A DNA stretch of 64,000 nucleotides from Pseudomonas sp. CFBP 13711 (GCF_014842265.1 NZ_JACYVI010000015.1:66604-130603); one strand, 5' to 3'; counted from the stretch's first letter, positions 52,109 to 61,276 are shown. The notes: generated from the letters alone by a model not told the origin. Numbers and translations: made by a program.

Positions 52109-53092
52109 ATGCCCCATCAGCCCAGGCCGGTTCACGTTCTGGCCTTTCCCAACGTTCAGTTACTCGACGTCACCGGACCGCTGCAGGTGTTTGCCTCGGC
52201 CAACGTCATGGCCCAGGAAGCCGAGCTGAACAAAATCCCATACCGGCCGGAGGTCATCGCTCGCGAACCCGGCAGCGTGGTCTCCTCCGCCGGGCTCGGG
52301 CTGCTTACCCACCCGCTGCCGTCCACGGCTTCGGATACCCTGATCATCGCCGGGGGCGGCGGCGTGCATACGGCGCTGCTGGATCCGGTTCTGGTGGACT
52401 GGGTGCGAACGCAATCCGCCAGTGCCCGGCGAGTGGCGTCGGTGTGTACCGGCGCATTTTTACTGGCGGCGGCGGGCGTGCTGGACGGCCATCGGGTGGT
52501 CACCCACTGGGACAGTTGCGACGAACTGGCGCGGCGTTTTCCGCAACTGCGCGTCGACCCGGACCCGATCTTCATCAACGAGAACACACTGTGGACGTCC
52601 GCCGGGGTGACCGCGGGTATTGATCTGGCCCTGGCGATGGTCGAGGCGGATCTGGGCCGGGACATCGCCCTGGCCGTGGCGCGGGATCTGGTGGTGTTTC
52701 TCAAGCGCCCGGGTGGGCAGTCGCAGTTCAGCACGGCGCTGTCGATGCAGCACCAGACCCGTGATCAAGGCAGCCGGTTTGGCGACCTGCACGCCTGGAT
52801 TCTCGACAATCTGGCCAGTGACCTGTCGGTTGCCACACTGGCGGCGCAGGTGGGCATGAGCGAGCGCAGTTTCGTCCGCCACTACCGCGCCCACACCGGG
52901 AATACACCGGCGCGGGCCATCGAGCAATTGCGCGTGGAAGCGGCGCGGCGCCTGCTGGGGGACAGCGCGCTGCCAATCAAGCGCATCGCCGACCGCTGCG
53001 GTTTTGGTACGGAAGAAACGTTGCGGCGCAGCTTCATGCGTGCGGTATCAGTGACGCCCCAGGCGTATCGTGAGCGGTTCACTGCGGCATGA
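52109..53092 (+). CDS. GlxA family transcriptional regulator (DJ-1 domain plus AraC HTH)
   Basis: A 327-residue regulator. Residues 8-190 form a DJ-1/PfpI domain (HVLAFPNVQLLDVTGPLQVF, ASVCTGAFLLAAAGVLDG, THWDSCDELARRFPQ) and residues 215-325 an AraC-type DNA-binding domain (LSVATLAAQVGMSERSFVRH, RIADRCGFGTEETLRRSFMR). The DJ-1 part usually senses rather than catalyses. It resembles inhA next door, also a DJ-1 protein, and probably regulates it. Confidence 0.92.
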   Translation: MPHQPRPVHVLAFPNVQLLDVTGPLQVFASANVMAQEAELNKIPYRPEVIAREPGSVVSSAGLGLLTHPLPSTASDTLIIAGGGGVHTALLDPVLVDWVRTQSASARRVASVCTGAFLLAAAGVLDGHRVVTHWDSCDELARRFPQLRVDPDPIFINENTLWTSAGVTAGIDLALAMVEADLGRDIALAVARDLVVFLKRPGGQSQFSTALSMQHQTRDQGSRFGDLHAWILDNLASDLSVATLAAQVGMSERSFVRHYRAHTGNTPARAIEQLRVEAARRLLGDSALPIKRIADRCGFGTEETLRRSFMRAVSVTPQAYRERFTAA

Positions 53093-53610
53093 AGCGGCCG
53101 CGAAGGCTGACTGTCCTTCCCCAGAGAAAGGGGCTGGCTGTCCTGGCCCCTTCGCGAGCAAGCTCACTCCTACGAATTCACTGCATCGACCGGGCAATCG
53201 AGGTCGCGCACAGAGACCTGTAGGAGTGAGCTTGCTCGCGAAGGCTGACTGTCCTTCCCCAGAGAAAATGGCTGGCTGTCCTGGCCCCTTCGCGAGCAAG
53301 CTCACTCCCACGAGTCTCGGCATGGTTCGAAATCTCAAGTCACCCACGATCCTGTGGGAGCGAGCTTGCTCGCGAATGCTGACTGTCCTTCCCCAGAGAA
53401 AGTGGCTGGCTGTCCTGGCCCCTTCGCGAGCAAGCTCACTCCTACAAATTTGACTGCATCGACCGGGCAATCAAGGTCGCGCACAGAGACCTGTAGGAGT
53501 GAGCTTGCTCGCGAAGAGGGCCGTTCAGCCAATGAATTTTCTTCGCTGGATAAACCGCATTCGCCAGCAAGGTGGAACGCCACCCCGGTCACTCCCACAA
53601 GTCCAACCAA
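53093..53610. repeat. Array of alternating REP elements, period about 136 bp
   Basis: The spacer motif GCTGACTGTCCTTCCCCAGA recurs from about 53106, 53244 and 53378 (138 and 134 bp apart), each followed by CTGGCTGTCCTGGCCCCTTC and a REP (CGCGAGCAAGCTCACTCC); the reverse REP (GTAGGAGTGAGCTTGCTCGC) precedes the next copy. The second spacer type (TGCATCGACCGGGCAATC) occurs at about 53183 and 53456. A partial, other-type REP with CACCCCGGTCACTCCCACAA ends it at about 53600. Confidence 0.9.
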
Positions 53611-53962
53611 CCGGCCGAAATCCTGAGCCAACCCCCGCTCCCACAAATGGATGGGTCGCAAAGCAAAACATCGGAGCGAAATTAATTTTCATGAATTGAT
53701 CTTTTTATCCTGCTTCGTGTAATTTACTTTCCATCACGAAATCAGAGATAACAATAATGACTGCCTGTGATCGTCCCGCCCCTGCTCTTCTTTCGCCGTT
53801 CATGGCGCTTGCAACACCCACTGCCGAGATCGTTTTCACCGCCTGGCTGCGCACCGGTTAACGCCATTGCGCGGGTGAGTCCTGCTCTGTTGTAGCTCGA
53901 CAGGCTCAGCCCCGCCGCCGCCCAAGCCCTGACCCCCTCATTCTCAGCAAGGAATCCGTTGC
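53611..53962. promoter_or_regulatory. Promoter region of the gntP operon
   Basis: The AT-rich part holds GAAA-N5-TTTC at 53678-53690 and, just after it, TTGATC (53696-53701) and TGTAAT (53718-53723) with a 16-bp spacer as a possible sigma-70 promoter. An open frame of 34 codons (53757-53861) lies in the leader, but nothing shows that it is translated. Confidence 0.5.
53678..53690. promoter_or_regulatory. Candidate RpiR-family operator
   Basis: GAAATTAATTTTC is an inverted repeat (GAAA-N5-TTTC). RpiR/MurR-type regulators commonly bind sites of this general form, and one is encoded in this operon. It abuts the possible -35 element, so it could repress or activate. Confidence 0.5.
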
Positions 53963-55312
53963 ATGCCTCCGTCAACCGGCCTGTCTCTGTTGGTCTATGC
54001 CGCCGTCGCGATCATCGCCCTGATCGTGCTCATCGCGCGCTTTCGTCTCAATCCGTTCATCGTCATCACCCTGGTGTCCGTCGGCCTCGCGCTGGTCGCC
54101 GGCATGCCGGCCAATGCCGTCGTCGCGTCCTATGAGGGCGGCGTCGGCAAGACGCTGGGGCACATCGCACTGGTCGTGGCGCTGGGCACCATGCTCGGCA
54201 AAATGATGGCCGAGTCCGGCGGTGCCGAGCAGGTGGCGCGCACCTTGATCGACCGCTTCGGCGAACGCAACGCGCACTGGGCGATGGTCTGCATCGCGTT
54301 TCTGGTGGGGCTGCCGCTGTTCTTCGAAGTGGGTTTCGTGCTGCTGGTGCCGATCGCGTTCACCGTTGCGCGTCGGGTCGGCGTGTCGATTCTGATGGTC
54401 GGCCTGCCGATGGTCGCCGGCCTGTCAGTGGTCCACGCCCTGGTGCCGCCGCACCCCGCCGCAATGCTGGCGGTGCAGGCCTATCAGGCGTCGGTGGGCC
54501 AGACCCTGTTTTACGCCATCCTCATCGGCATCCCCACCGCGATCATTGCCGGCCCGATCTACGCGCGCTTCATCGTGCCGCACATTCGTTTGCCCGATGA
54601 AAACCCGCTCGCCAAACAATTTCTCGACCGTGAACCCCGCGCCCAGCTGCCGAGCTTCGGCATCACCATGGCGACCATTCTGTTGCCGGTGGTGCTCATG
54701 CTGCTGGGTGGCTGGGCCAACCTGATTTCCACGCCGGGCAGCGGCTTCAACAGCTTTCTGCTGTTCATCGGCAACTCGGTGATCGCGCTGCTGCTGGCCA
54801 CGTTGCTAAGCTTCTGGACGTTGGGCATTGCCCAAGGGTTCTCCCGCGATTCGATCCTGAAATTCACCCAGGAATGCCTGGCGCCAACGGCCAGTATTAC
54901 GCTGCTAGTGGGCGCGGGTGGTGGTCTGAACCGGATTTTGGTCGACAGCGGCGTGACCAACGAGATCGTCGGCCTGGCGCAGGACTGGCATCTGTCGCCG
55001 CTGCTGATGGGCTGGCTGTTCGCCGCATTGATGCGCGTCGCCACCGGGTCGGCCACCGTGGCAATGACCACGGCGTCCGGCATCGTGGCACCCGTAGCGC
55101 TGGGCCTGGGTTATCCCCATCCAGAGCTGCTGGTGCTGGCGACCGGCGCCGGCTCGGTGATTTTTTCCCACGTCAACGACGGTGGGTTCTGGCTGATCAA
55201 GGAGTACTTCAACATGACCGTGACACAGACCTTCAAAACCTGGACGGTGCTGGAGACGCTGATTTCGATGATCGCTTTCGTCCTGACCCTCGGGCTGGCG
55301 CAGGTGATCTGA
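53963..55312 (+). CDS. GntP-family permease
   Basis: A 449-residue inner-membrane protein with about 12 hydrophobic segments. The GntP/gluconate:H+ symporter pattern is clear: RFRLNPFIVITLVSVGLALV, LGTMLGKMMAESGGAEQVA, GLPLFFEVGFVLLVPI, VVHALVPPHPAAMLAVQAY, VDSGVTNEIVG, VATGSATVAMTTASGIVAP and SHVNDGGFWLIKEYF. With its partners it more likely imports N-acyl-D-amino acids or D-amino-acid derivatives than gluconate. Ribosome site AAGGAA lies 8 bp before the ATG. Confidence 0.9.
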   Translation: MPPSTGLSLLVYAAVAIIALIVLIARFRLNPFIVITLVSVGLALVAGMPANAVVASYEGGVGKTLGHIALVVALGTMLGKMMAESGGAEQVARTLIDRFGERNAHWAMVCIAFLVGLPLFFEVGFVLLVPIAFTVARRVGVSILMVGLPMVAGLSVVHALVPPHPAAMLAVQAYQASVGQTLFYAILIGIPTAIIAGPIYARFIVPHIRLPDENPLAKQFLDREPRAQLPSFGITMATILLPVVLMLLGGWANLISTPGSGFNSFLLFIGNSVIALLLATLLSFWTLGIAQGFSRDSILKFTQECLAPTASITLLVGAGGGLNRILVDSGVTNEIVGLAQDWHLSPLLMGWLFAALMRVATGSATVAMTTASGIVAPVALGLGYPHPELLVLATGAGSVIFSHVNDGGFWLIKEYFNMTVTQTFKTWTVLETLISMIAFVLTLGLAQVI

Positions 55313-56173
55313 GTGGACATTCTTTACCAGATCCGCGCCCGTCAGGAGTCGTTCAGCGCCGGCGAAGGCCGCATCGCCAGACTGGTGCTCAGCGACGTGG
55401 CGTTTGCCGCCAGCGCCAGCCTCGACGACCTCGCCGCCCGCGCCGAAGTCAGCAGCGCCACGCTATCGCGTTTCGCCCGCACGGTGGGCTGCAAGGACCT
55501 GCGCGACCTGCGCCTGCAACTGGCCCAGGCCAGCGCCGTGGGCAACCGCTTCCTCACCCCGGAGCAGGCGCCGGAGCAGTCGGCGTTTTTCACCCAGATC
55601 GTCGGCGACATCGAGTCCACCCTGCGTCAGCACCTGGCCGGTTTCGATGAATCACGCTTCCAGGCGGCGGTGGCCCTGCTCGCGCCGGCCCGGATGATTC
55701 ACAGCTTCGGCATGGGCGGCGCGTCCAGCCTGTGCAGCGAAGAACTGCAGACCCGGCTGGTGCGCCTCGGCTACCCGATTGCCGCCAGCCGCGACCCGGT
55801 GATGATGCGCCTGATCGCCGCGACCCTGGGTCCCGAGCACAGCGTGATCGTCTGCTCGCTGAGCGGGCGCACCCCTGAACTGCTCGACGCAGTGGATCTC
55901 GCTCGCAGCTATGGCGCGAAAATTCTCGCCATTACCCTGCCCGACTCCCCGCTGGCGGAGCGGGCGGATGTCCTGCTGCCGCTGCAGATCGCCGAAACCA
56001 ATTTCATCTACAAACCCACGGCCGCGCGCTACGGCATGCTGCTGACCATCGACGTGCTGGCCACCGAACTGGCGCTGACCGCGCCCGACGCCAACCGCGA
56101 AAGGCTGCGACGGATCAAGCTCGCGCTGGATGACTACCGCGGCGGCGACGACGGCCTGCCCCTTGGAGACTGA
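55313..56173 (+). CDS. RpiR/MurR-family transcriptional regulator
   Basis: A 286-residue regulator starting at GTG 55313, directly after the gntP stop (TGA-GTG). The N-terminal HTH_6 domain has LDDLAARAEVSSATLSRFAR and GCKDLRDLRLQLA; the C-terminal SIS sugar-phosphate isomerase-like domain has IHSFGMGGASSLCSEELQ and SLSGRTPELLDAVDLARSYG. In other pseudomonads such regulators control D-amino-acid or N-acyl-D-amino-acid use. Its own operon is the likely target. Confidence 0.9.
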   Translation: MDILYQIRARQESFSAGEGRIARLVLSDVAFAASASLDDLAARAEVSSATLSRFARTVGCKDLRDLRLQLAQASAVGNRFLTPEQAPEQSAFFTQIVGDIESTLRQHLAGFDESRFQAAVALLAPARMIHSFGMGGASSLCSEELQTRLVRLGYPIAASRDPVMMRLIAATLGPEHSVIVCSLSGRTPELLDAVDLARSYGAKILAITLPDSPLAERADVLLPLQIAETNFIYKPTAARYGMLLTIDVLATELALTAPDANRERLRRIKLALDDYRGGDDGLPLGD

Positions 56174-56177
56174 CCCC

Positions 56178-57635
56178 ATGCTTTACGACCTGATCATTCG
56201 CGACGCGCTGGTGATCGACGGTAGCGATACGCCCGGCTACCGCGCCGACGTGGCCCTCCGCGACGGCCGCATCCAGCGCATCGGCGACCTCCACGACGTC
56301 TCCGCCCGCGAGGAGATCAACGCCGCCGGCCGCGTGCTGGCGCCGGGTTTCATCGATGTGCACACCCACGACGACACAGTGGTGATTCGTCAGCCAGCGA
56401 TGCTGCCAAAGATTACCCAGGGCGTGACCACGGTGATTGTCGGCAACTGCGGCATCAGCGCCTCACCCGTTTCGCTGGCGGGCGATCCGCCGGATCCGAT
56501 GAACCTGCTGGGCCCCGCCGCTGCATTCGTTTATCCGCGCTTCAGCGACTACCGCAACGCAGTGGACGCGGCGCGGCCGGCGGTCAACGTCGCGGCGCTG
56601 ATCGGCCACACCGCGCTGCGCAGCAATCACATGGATGATCTTTTTCGAACGGCGCGCGCTGATGAAATCAGCGCCATGCGCGGGCAATTGCGCGACAGCC
56701 TGGCGGATGGCGCGCTGGGCCTGTCCACCGGTCTGGCCTATGCCTCGGCTTTCTCGGCCGAAACCGACGAAGTGAAACAGCTGGCCGAGGAGCTCACAGC
56801 ATTCGGCGCGGTGTACACGACGCACCTGCGCAGCGAGTTCGAACCGGTGCTGGAGGCCATGGACGAGGCGTTCGAGATCGGCCGTCACGCCAAATCGCCG
56901 GTGGTGATTTCCCACATGAAATGCGCGGGCGCAGGCAACTGGGGCCGCAGTCCGCAGCTGCTGGCGTCCCTGGAAAATGCCGCCCTGACCCACCCGGTGG
57001 GCTGCGATTGCTACCCCTATGCGGCCAGTTCTTCGACGCTGGATTTGAAACAGGTCACCGATGCGTTTCCGATTACCATCACTTGGTCGACGCCGCACCC
57101 GGAACAGGGCGGCCGCGAGTTGAAAGACATTGCCGCCGACTGGGAGCTTTCACTGGGGGACGCCGCCCGAAAACTGCAGCCGGCCGGCGCCGTGTATTAC
57201 GGGATGGATGAGAATGACGTGCAGCGGATCATGAAGCACCCGCTGTCGATGATCGGTTCTGACGGGCTGCCGGAAGATCCGTTTCCGCACCCGCGCCTGT
57301 GGGGTGCATTTCCCCGGGTGCTCGGGCATTTCAGTCGGGATCTGGGGCTGTTTCCGCTGCACACCGCCGTGCACAAGATGACCGGCCTGACCGCCACACG
57401 CTTCGGGCTGCATGATCGTGGCTTCGTGCGCGAAGGGTATTGCGCGGACCTGGTGCTGTTCAACGCCGACACCGTGCGCGATGTCGCGGATTTCAAAGAG
57501 CCAAAGCGCGCGGCCGAGGGGATCGATGCGGTCTGGGTGAACGGGCATTTGAGTTACGCGGAAGGCAAACCGCAGGGGGAGCGGCAAGGGAGGTTCTTGC
57601 CGCGCAGTGGATCTCTGGTGGGTGGGTTTGGTTAA
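56178..57635 (+). CDS. N-acyl-D-amino-acid deacylase (D-aminoacylase)
   Basis: A 485-residue amidohydrolase that frees D-amino acids from N-acyl-D-amino acids. Metal and active-site features: GFIDVHTHDDTVVI, IVGNCGISASP (the conserved Cys), TTHLRSEFEPVLEAMDEA, VISHMKCAG and SMIGSDGLPEDPFPHPRLWG. I chose ATG 56178 (MLYDLIIRDA); the frame is open to 56130, but that would overlap the regulator. It starts 5 bp after rpiR. No RidA/YjgF gene follows, although it often does in such operons. Confidence 0.93.
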   Translation: MLYDLIIRDALVIDGSDTPGYRADVALRDGRIQRIGDLHDVSAREEINAAGRVLAPGFIDVHTHDDTVVIRQPAMLPKITQGVTTVIVGNCGISASPVSLAGDPPDPMNLLGPAAAFVYPRFSDYRNAVDAARPAVNVAALIGHTALRSNHMDDLFRTARADEISAMRGQLRDSLADGALGLSTGLAYASAFSAETDEVKQLAEELTAFGAVYTTHLRSEFEPVLEAMDEAFEIGRHAKSPVVISHMKCAGAGNWGRSPQLLASLENAALTHPVGCDCYPYAASSSTLDLKQVTDAFPITITWSTPHPEQGGRELKDIAADWELSLGDAARKLQPAGAVYYGMDENDVQRIMKHPLSMIGSDGLPEDPFPHPRLWGAFPRVLGHFSRDLGLFPLHTAVHKMTGLTATRFGLHDRGFVREGYCADLVLFNADTVRDVADFKEPKRAAEGIDAVWVNGHLSYAEGKPQGERQGRFLPRSGSLVGGFG

Positions 57636-57640
57636 TTTCT

Positions 57641-57780
57641 GTAGGACTGGCTTTAAACGGGAAGACGTAAGCGGCCATAGCTCAAAATTGATGGCGCACA
57701 CACTGGCCTATTCCCGGCTGAAGCCGGTCCCACTAAAAACATGCGGTCTGTAGGACTGGGTTCAGCCAACCACCACCCCA
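57641..57780. repeat. REP cluster reaching into the fahA stop
   Basis: Units GTAGGACTGGCTTTAAACGG (57641), TTCCCGGCTGAAGCCGGTCC (57711) and a degenerate GTAGGACTGGGTTCAGCC (57750). The stop codon of fahA (57762-57764) falls in this last unit. Confidence 0.75.
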
Positions 57781-59060
57781 CGGCACTCGCCAAAGCCGAT
57801 ACTCACTTCGTCCTCCTTGCGGCAGCGCGCTTTGAGGATCACCTCATCGCCGGCCTCCAGAAAGGTTCGCGTCTCGCCGTTGGGCAATTCTACGGCGCGC
57901 TTACCGCCTTCGGTCATTTCCAGCAGGCTGCCGAGTTGGCCGGGCTGCGGGCCTGACAAGGTGCCGGTGCCGAACAGATCCCCCGCCTGCAGCTTGCAGC
58001 CGTTGACGCTGTGGTGGGCCACCATCTGCGCGACGGTCCAGTACATATTTAGCGTGTTGCTGAGGGACAGACGCTGGGGCGCGACGCCCTGCTCTCTCAT
58101 CTGCGCGGTGAGCAGCAGCACTTCCAGCTCGATGTCCAGCGCGCCGCCGGCCTGATCCTGCTCATCGAACAGATAAGGCATCGGCTGCGGGTCACCCTCG
58201 GGGCGCGCCGGTTGAGCCGCGCGAAACGGCGCAAGGGCTTCGGCCGTGACCACCCACGGCGAAATGCTCGTGGCAAAACTCTTCGACAGAAACGGCCCCA
58301 GCGGCTGGTACTCCCAGGCTTGCAGGTCGCGAGCCGACCAGTCGTTGAGCAGACAGAAACCGGCGATGTGCTCGCCCGCCTTGCTGATGGCGACAGGCTC
58401 GCCCGCCTCGTTGCCCTGCCCGATCCATACGCCCACTTCCAGTTCGTAATCCAGGCGCTTGCTCGGCCCGAAATCCGGCGTCTCGGCACCCGGTTTCAAG
58501 GTCTGCCCGCTGGGGCGCCTGACCGGCATCCCGGACACACCCAGGGTCGACGCACGCCCGTGATAAGCGATGGGCACGTATTTGTAGTTCGGCAGCAGCG
58601 GGTTGTCCGGGCGGAACAGCTTGCCGACGTTCATCGCGTGATGAATGCCGACGTAGAAATCGGTGTAGTCGCCGACCTGTGCCGGCATGTGCATCTGGCA
58701 GTCAGCCATTGGCACCAGCAGACGGTCGCCCATGGCCTGCAAGCGCTCACGCTGCAGGGTTCTTTCGTCGAGCAGGTGCAGCAATTCATGGCGCAGCGCC
58801 TGCCGCGACGAACCGCCCAGGGCGAAAAAGTCGTTCAGTTGCCCGCGGCTGGCGGCCTCCACGGCCACGCGCGCGGCGCCGTTGAACAGGCTGGCCTCGA
58901 GGGCCGTTTGCAGGTCAAGAATGAAATCCCCGATGGCAACGCCGCCGCGCTTGCCGAAACCGGGGCGGCTGAACACGCCCAGGGGCAGGTTTTGCAGGGG
59001 GAAATCGGGATGGTCGTTGGCGCTGGCAACCCAACTGCGCGGGTGGTGTGAAGTGCTCAT
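57762..59060 (-). CDS. fahA: Fumarylacetoacetase
   Basis: A 432-residue enzyme, last step of tyrosine breakdown, splitting fumarylacetoacetate to fumarate and acetoacetate. Visible: DYTDFYVGIHHAMNVGKLFR, YKYVPIAYHGRAST, DYELEVGVWIGQGNEAGEPV, LLNDWSARDLQAWEYQPLGP and VNGCKLQAGDLFGTGT. Start ATG 59060 overlaps the hmgA stop (ATGA); the frame is open far upstream but that is hmgA sequence in another frame. Co-transcribed with hmgA. Confidence 0.97.
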   Translation of the reverse strand: MSTSHHPRSWVASANDHPDFPLQNLPLGVFSRPGFGKRGGVAIGDFILDLQTALEASLFNGAARVAVEAASRGQLNDFFALGGSSRQALRHELLHLLDERTLQRERLQAMGDRLLVPMADCQMHMPAQVGDYTDFYVGIHHAMNVGKLFRPDNPLLPNYKYVPIAYHGRASTLGVSGMPVRRPSGQTLKPGAETPDFGPSKRLDYELEVGVWIGQGNEAGEPVAISKAGEHIAGFCLLNDWSARDLQAWEYQPLGPFLSKSFATSISPWVVTAEALAPFRAAQPARPEGDPQPMPYLFDEQDQAGGALDIELEVLLLTAQMREQGVAPQRLSLSNTLNMYWTVAQMVAHHSVNGCKLQAGDLFGTGTLSGPQPGQLGSLLEMTEGGKRAVELPNGETRTFLEAGDEVILKARCRKEDEVSIGFGECRGVVVG

Positions 59061-60373
59061 CGTTGGCTGTCCGTGTCGAAAGGCTTGAACGTTCTGGCGA
59101 TGCCATCCCAGCAGGCATCGTAGTCGCTTTGCAACTGTGGGCATTCCAGCGCGTGGTAGCTGGGGCGCAGGACTTTGCCGGTCTCGAACATGAACGCCAT
59201 GGTCTTCTCGATCTTGTGCGGCGTGAGTTCGGCGGCGATGGCTTTCTCGGCGCTGGCGTTGTCCGGGCCATGAGCGCTCATGCAGTTGTGCAGCGACGCG
59301 CCGCCGGGCATGAAACCTGCGGCCTTGGCGTCGTAGGCGCCGTCGATCAGGCCCATGAATTCGTTCATCAGGTTGCGGTGGAACCACGGCGGCCGGAAGG
59401 TGTTTTCCGCCACCATCCAGCGCGGCGGGAAGATCACGAAATCGACGTTCGCCTGACCGTCGACAGCACTCGGAGACGTCAGCACAGTAAAGATCGACGG
59501 ATCGGGGTGGTCGTAACTCACCGTGCCCATGGTGTTGAACAGGCGCAGGTCGTATTTGTACGGGACGTTGTTGCCGTGCCACGCAACGACGTCGAAGGGG
59601 GAATGACCGAGCGTGGTCGCCCACAGTTCGCCGAGGAATTTCTGCACCAGCACGGTGGGCTGCACGCTGTCTTCAAAATGCGCGTGGGGCACCTGAAAAT
59701 CCCGCGGATTGGCCAGGCCGTTGCTGCCAATGGGCCCGAGGTCAGGCAGGCGCAAGGCGCAGCCGTGGTTCTCGCAGATGTAGCCCCGCGCTGTGCCGTC
59801 GAGCAGCTCGACGCTGAATTTCAAACCACGGGGGAGCACGGCGATTTCCTGCGGCTCAAGGTCGAGCAGGCCCAGTTCGGTGGTGATGCGCAGCCGGCCC
59901 TGCTGGGGGACGATCAGCCACTCGCCGTCGGCGTTGAAGAACGCGCGCTGCATGGAGCGGTTGGCGGTGTAGACGTAAATGCTCACGCCCTCGGCCTGTT
60001 CGGCAGACGAGGTGCTGGCCAGCGCGTGCAGGCCATCGATGAAGTCGGTCGGCTCGGCGGGAATGTCGAAGGCATTCCAGCGCAGGCGATTGGGTGTCAC
60101 GGGGCCTTGCTGTTGACCCGTGATCTGGCGCTCAAGGCGCTGAAAGCGGGGGTGCGCGGCGGACGGTTGAATGCGGTAGAGCCAGGTTCGTCGGGCTTCA
60201 GCGCGGGGGACGGTGAACGCGGTCCCGGAAAATTGCTCGGCGTACAGGCCCAGCGGGTGACGTTGCGGCGAGTTCTGCCCGTGGGGCAAACCGCCCGGCA
60301 TCGCCTCGCTGCTGAATTGATTGCCGAAGCCGCGCTGGTAGCGCAAGGGCTCGGACCGGGGTGTTGTCGACAT
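59057..60373 (-). CDS. hmgA: Homogentisate 1,2-dioxygenase
   Basis: A 438-residue iron enzyme that opens the ring of homogentisate to maleylacetoacetate. It begins YQRGFGNQFSSEAMPGGLPH and has YICENHGCALRLPDLGPIGS, DVVAWHGNNVPYKYDLRLFN, FPPRWMVAENTFRPPWFHRN (iron ligands) and SAHGPDNASAEKA. It is first of the hmgA-fahA pair, behind a repeated-half-site operator at 60396-60420 and divergent to hmgR. Confidence 0.98.
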   Translation of the reverse strand: MSTTPRSEPLRYQRGFGNQFSSEAMPGGLPHGQNSPQRHPLGLYAEQFSGTAFTVPRAEARRTWLYRIQPSAAHPRFQRLERQITGQQQGPVTPNRLRWNAFDIPAEPTDFIDGLHALASTSSAEQAEGVSIYVYTANRSMQRAFFNADGEWLIVPQQGRLRITTELGLLDLEPQEIAVLPRGLKFSVELLDGTARGYICENHGCALRLPDLGPIGSNGLANPRDFQVPHAHFEDSVQPTVLVQKFLGELWATTLGHSPFDVVAWHGNNVPYKYDLRLFNTMGTVSYDHPDPSIFTVLTSPSAVDGQANVDFVIFPPRWMVAENTFRPPWFHRNLMNEFMGLIDGAYDAKAAGFMPGGASLHNCMSAHGPDNASAEKAIAAELTPHKIEKTMAFMFETGKVLRPSYHALECPQLQSDYDACWDGIARTFKPFDTDSQR

Positions 60374-60395
60374 GACGACCTCTTATTGTTTTTAT

Positions 60396-60420
60396 CGTAA
60401 GCGTGTTACGCATAACGTAA
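60396..60420. promoter_or_regulatory. Triple half-site operator of hmgA-fahA
   Basis: CGTAA-GCGTG-TTACG-CATAA-CGTAA: three half-sites of alternating orientation with 5-bp spacers. It lies 22 bp before the hmgA start and 61 bp before hmgR. The same layout occurs at 63299-63323 before maiA. Confidence 0.75.
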
Positions 60421-60481
60421 TTTGAGTTTGAGGAAGGGTCAAGCTATAAAGCAGCCTTTCCAGACCGGGGGCCTCCCTTCC

Positions 60482-61276
60482 ATGACCGACGATTCCACCC
60501 CCGCCACTGCGCCGCGCCAGCAGAAAGTCCAGTCGGCTGAAGTCGGCGTCGGCATCCTCAAGGCGTTGGCCGAACTGGCGCCCGCCACATCGTTGTCGAA
60601 GCTCGCCGAATACGTCGGCATGCCCGCGAGCAAGGTGCATCGCTACCTGCAGGCGCTGGTGGACAGCGGATTTGCCGAGCAGGACCCGGCCAGCAATCAC
60701 TACCGTCTGGGGCGCTCGGCCTTGCAGGTCGGCCTGGCGGCGCTGAGCCAGCTGGATGTGCTGAAGACGTCCGCGCCGGCATTGATCGCGCTGCGCGACG
60801 AACTCAACGAAACCTGCTTTCTGGCGGTGTGGGGCAATAAAGGCCCGACAGTCGTGTATGTCGAACAGTCGCTGGGGGCGGTCACCCTGGTCACGCAGAT
60901 CGGCTCGGTGTTGCCGCTGCTCAGTTCGTCCACCGGGCTGGTGTTCGAGACCTTTCTGTCGCCGACCGAAACCGCGGCGCTGAGAGAGGCGGAATCGGCC
61001 ACGTTGAACGCAGCGCAGATGAAGGAGATTGATCGGCACGTGCGAGAGATCCGCAGCACCGGGGTGCATCAGATTCATGGCTTGTTGATGGCCGGCGTCA
61101 ACGCGGTGTCGTCGCCGGTGTTTGCCATGGGCAACAAGCTGGTGGGCGTGGTGACAGTGGTGGGTTCAGCGTCGGTGTTTACCGATCAGCGCCAGGCCCT
61201 CGCCGCGCAAAAACTGCTGCAGAAGGCCCAGGCGATCAGCGCGCGGATGGGTGGGGAAATGTCGCAGGATCAGTAG
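60482..61276 (+). CDS. hmgR: IclR-family regulator, probably of homogentisate genes
   Basis: A 264-residue regulator. The winged helix (residues 18-75: GVGILKALAELAPATSLSKL, MPASKVHRYLQALVDSGFAE) is followed by the IclR effector domain (DELNETCFLAVWGNKGPTVV, GLVFETFLSP, HGLLMAGVNAVSSPVFAMGN). I chose ATG 60482 (MTDDSTPATA); the frame is open to 60422. As the divergent neighbour of hmgA it corresponds to HmgR of P. putida, reported to be a repressor relieved by homogentisate. Confidence 0.9.
   Translation: MTDDSTPATAPRQQKVQSAEVGVGILKALAELAPATSLSKLAEYVGMPASKVHRYLQALVDSGFAEQDPASNHYRLGRSALQVGLAALSQLDVLKTSAPALIALRDELNETCFLAVWGNKGPTVVYVEQSLGAVTLVTQIGSVLPLLSSSTGLVFETFLSPTETAALREAESATLNAAQMKEIDRHVREIRSTGVHQIHGLLMAGVNAVSSPVFAMGNKLVGVVTVVGSASVFTDQRQALAAQKLLQKAQAISARMGGEMSQDQ

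Noticed and set aside
53093..53610. Possible CRISPR array because of regular spacing.
   Set aside because: The period is about 136 bp, the spacers repeat rather than differ, the units are REP palindromes, and there are no cas genes.
53757..53861. 34-codon open frame in the gntP leader as a leader peptide.
   Set aside because: No ribosome site of note, no regulatory codon run or attenuator stem seen; listed only within the promoter region entry.
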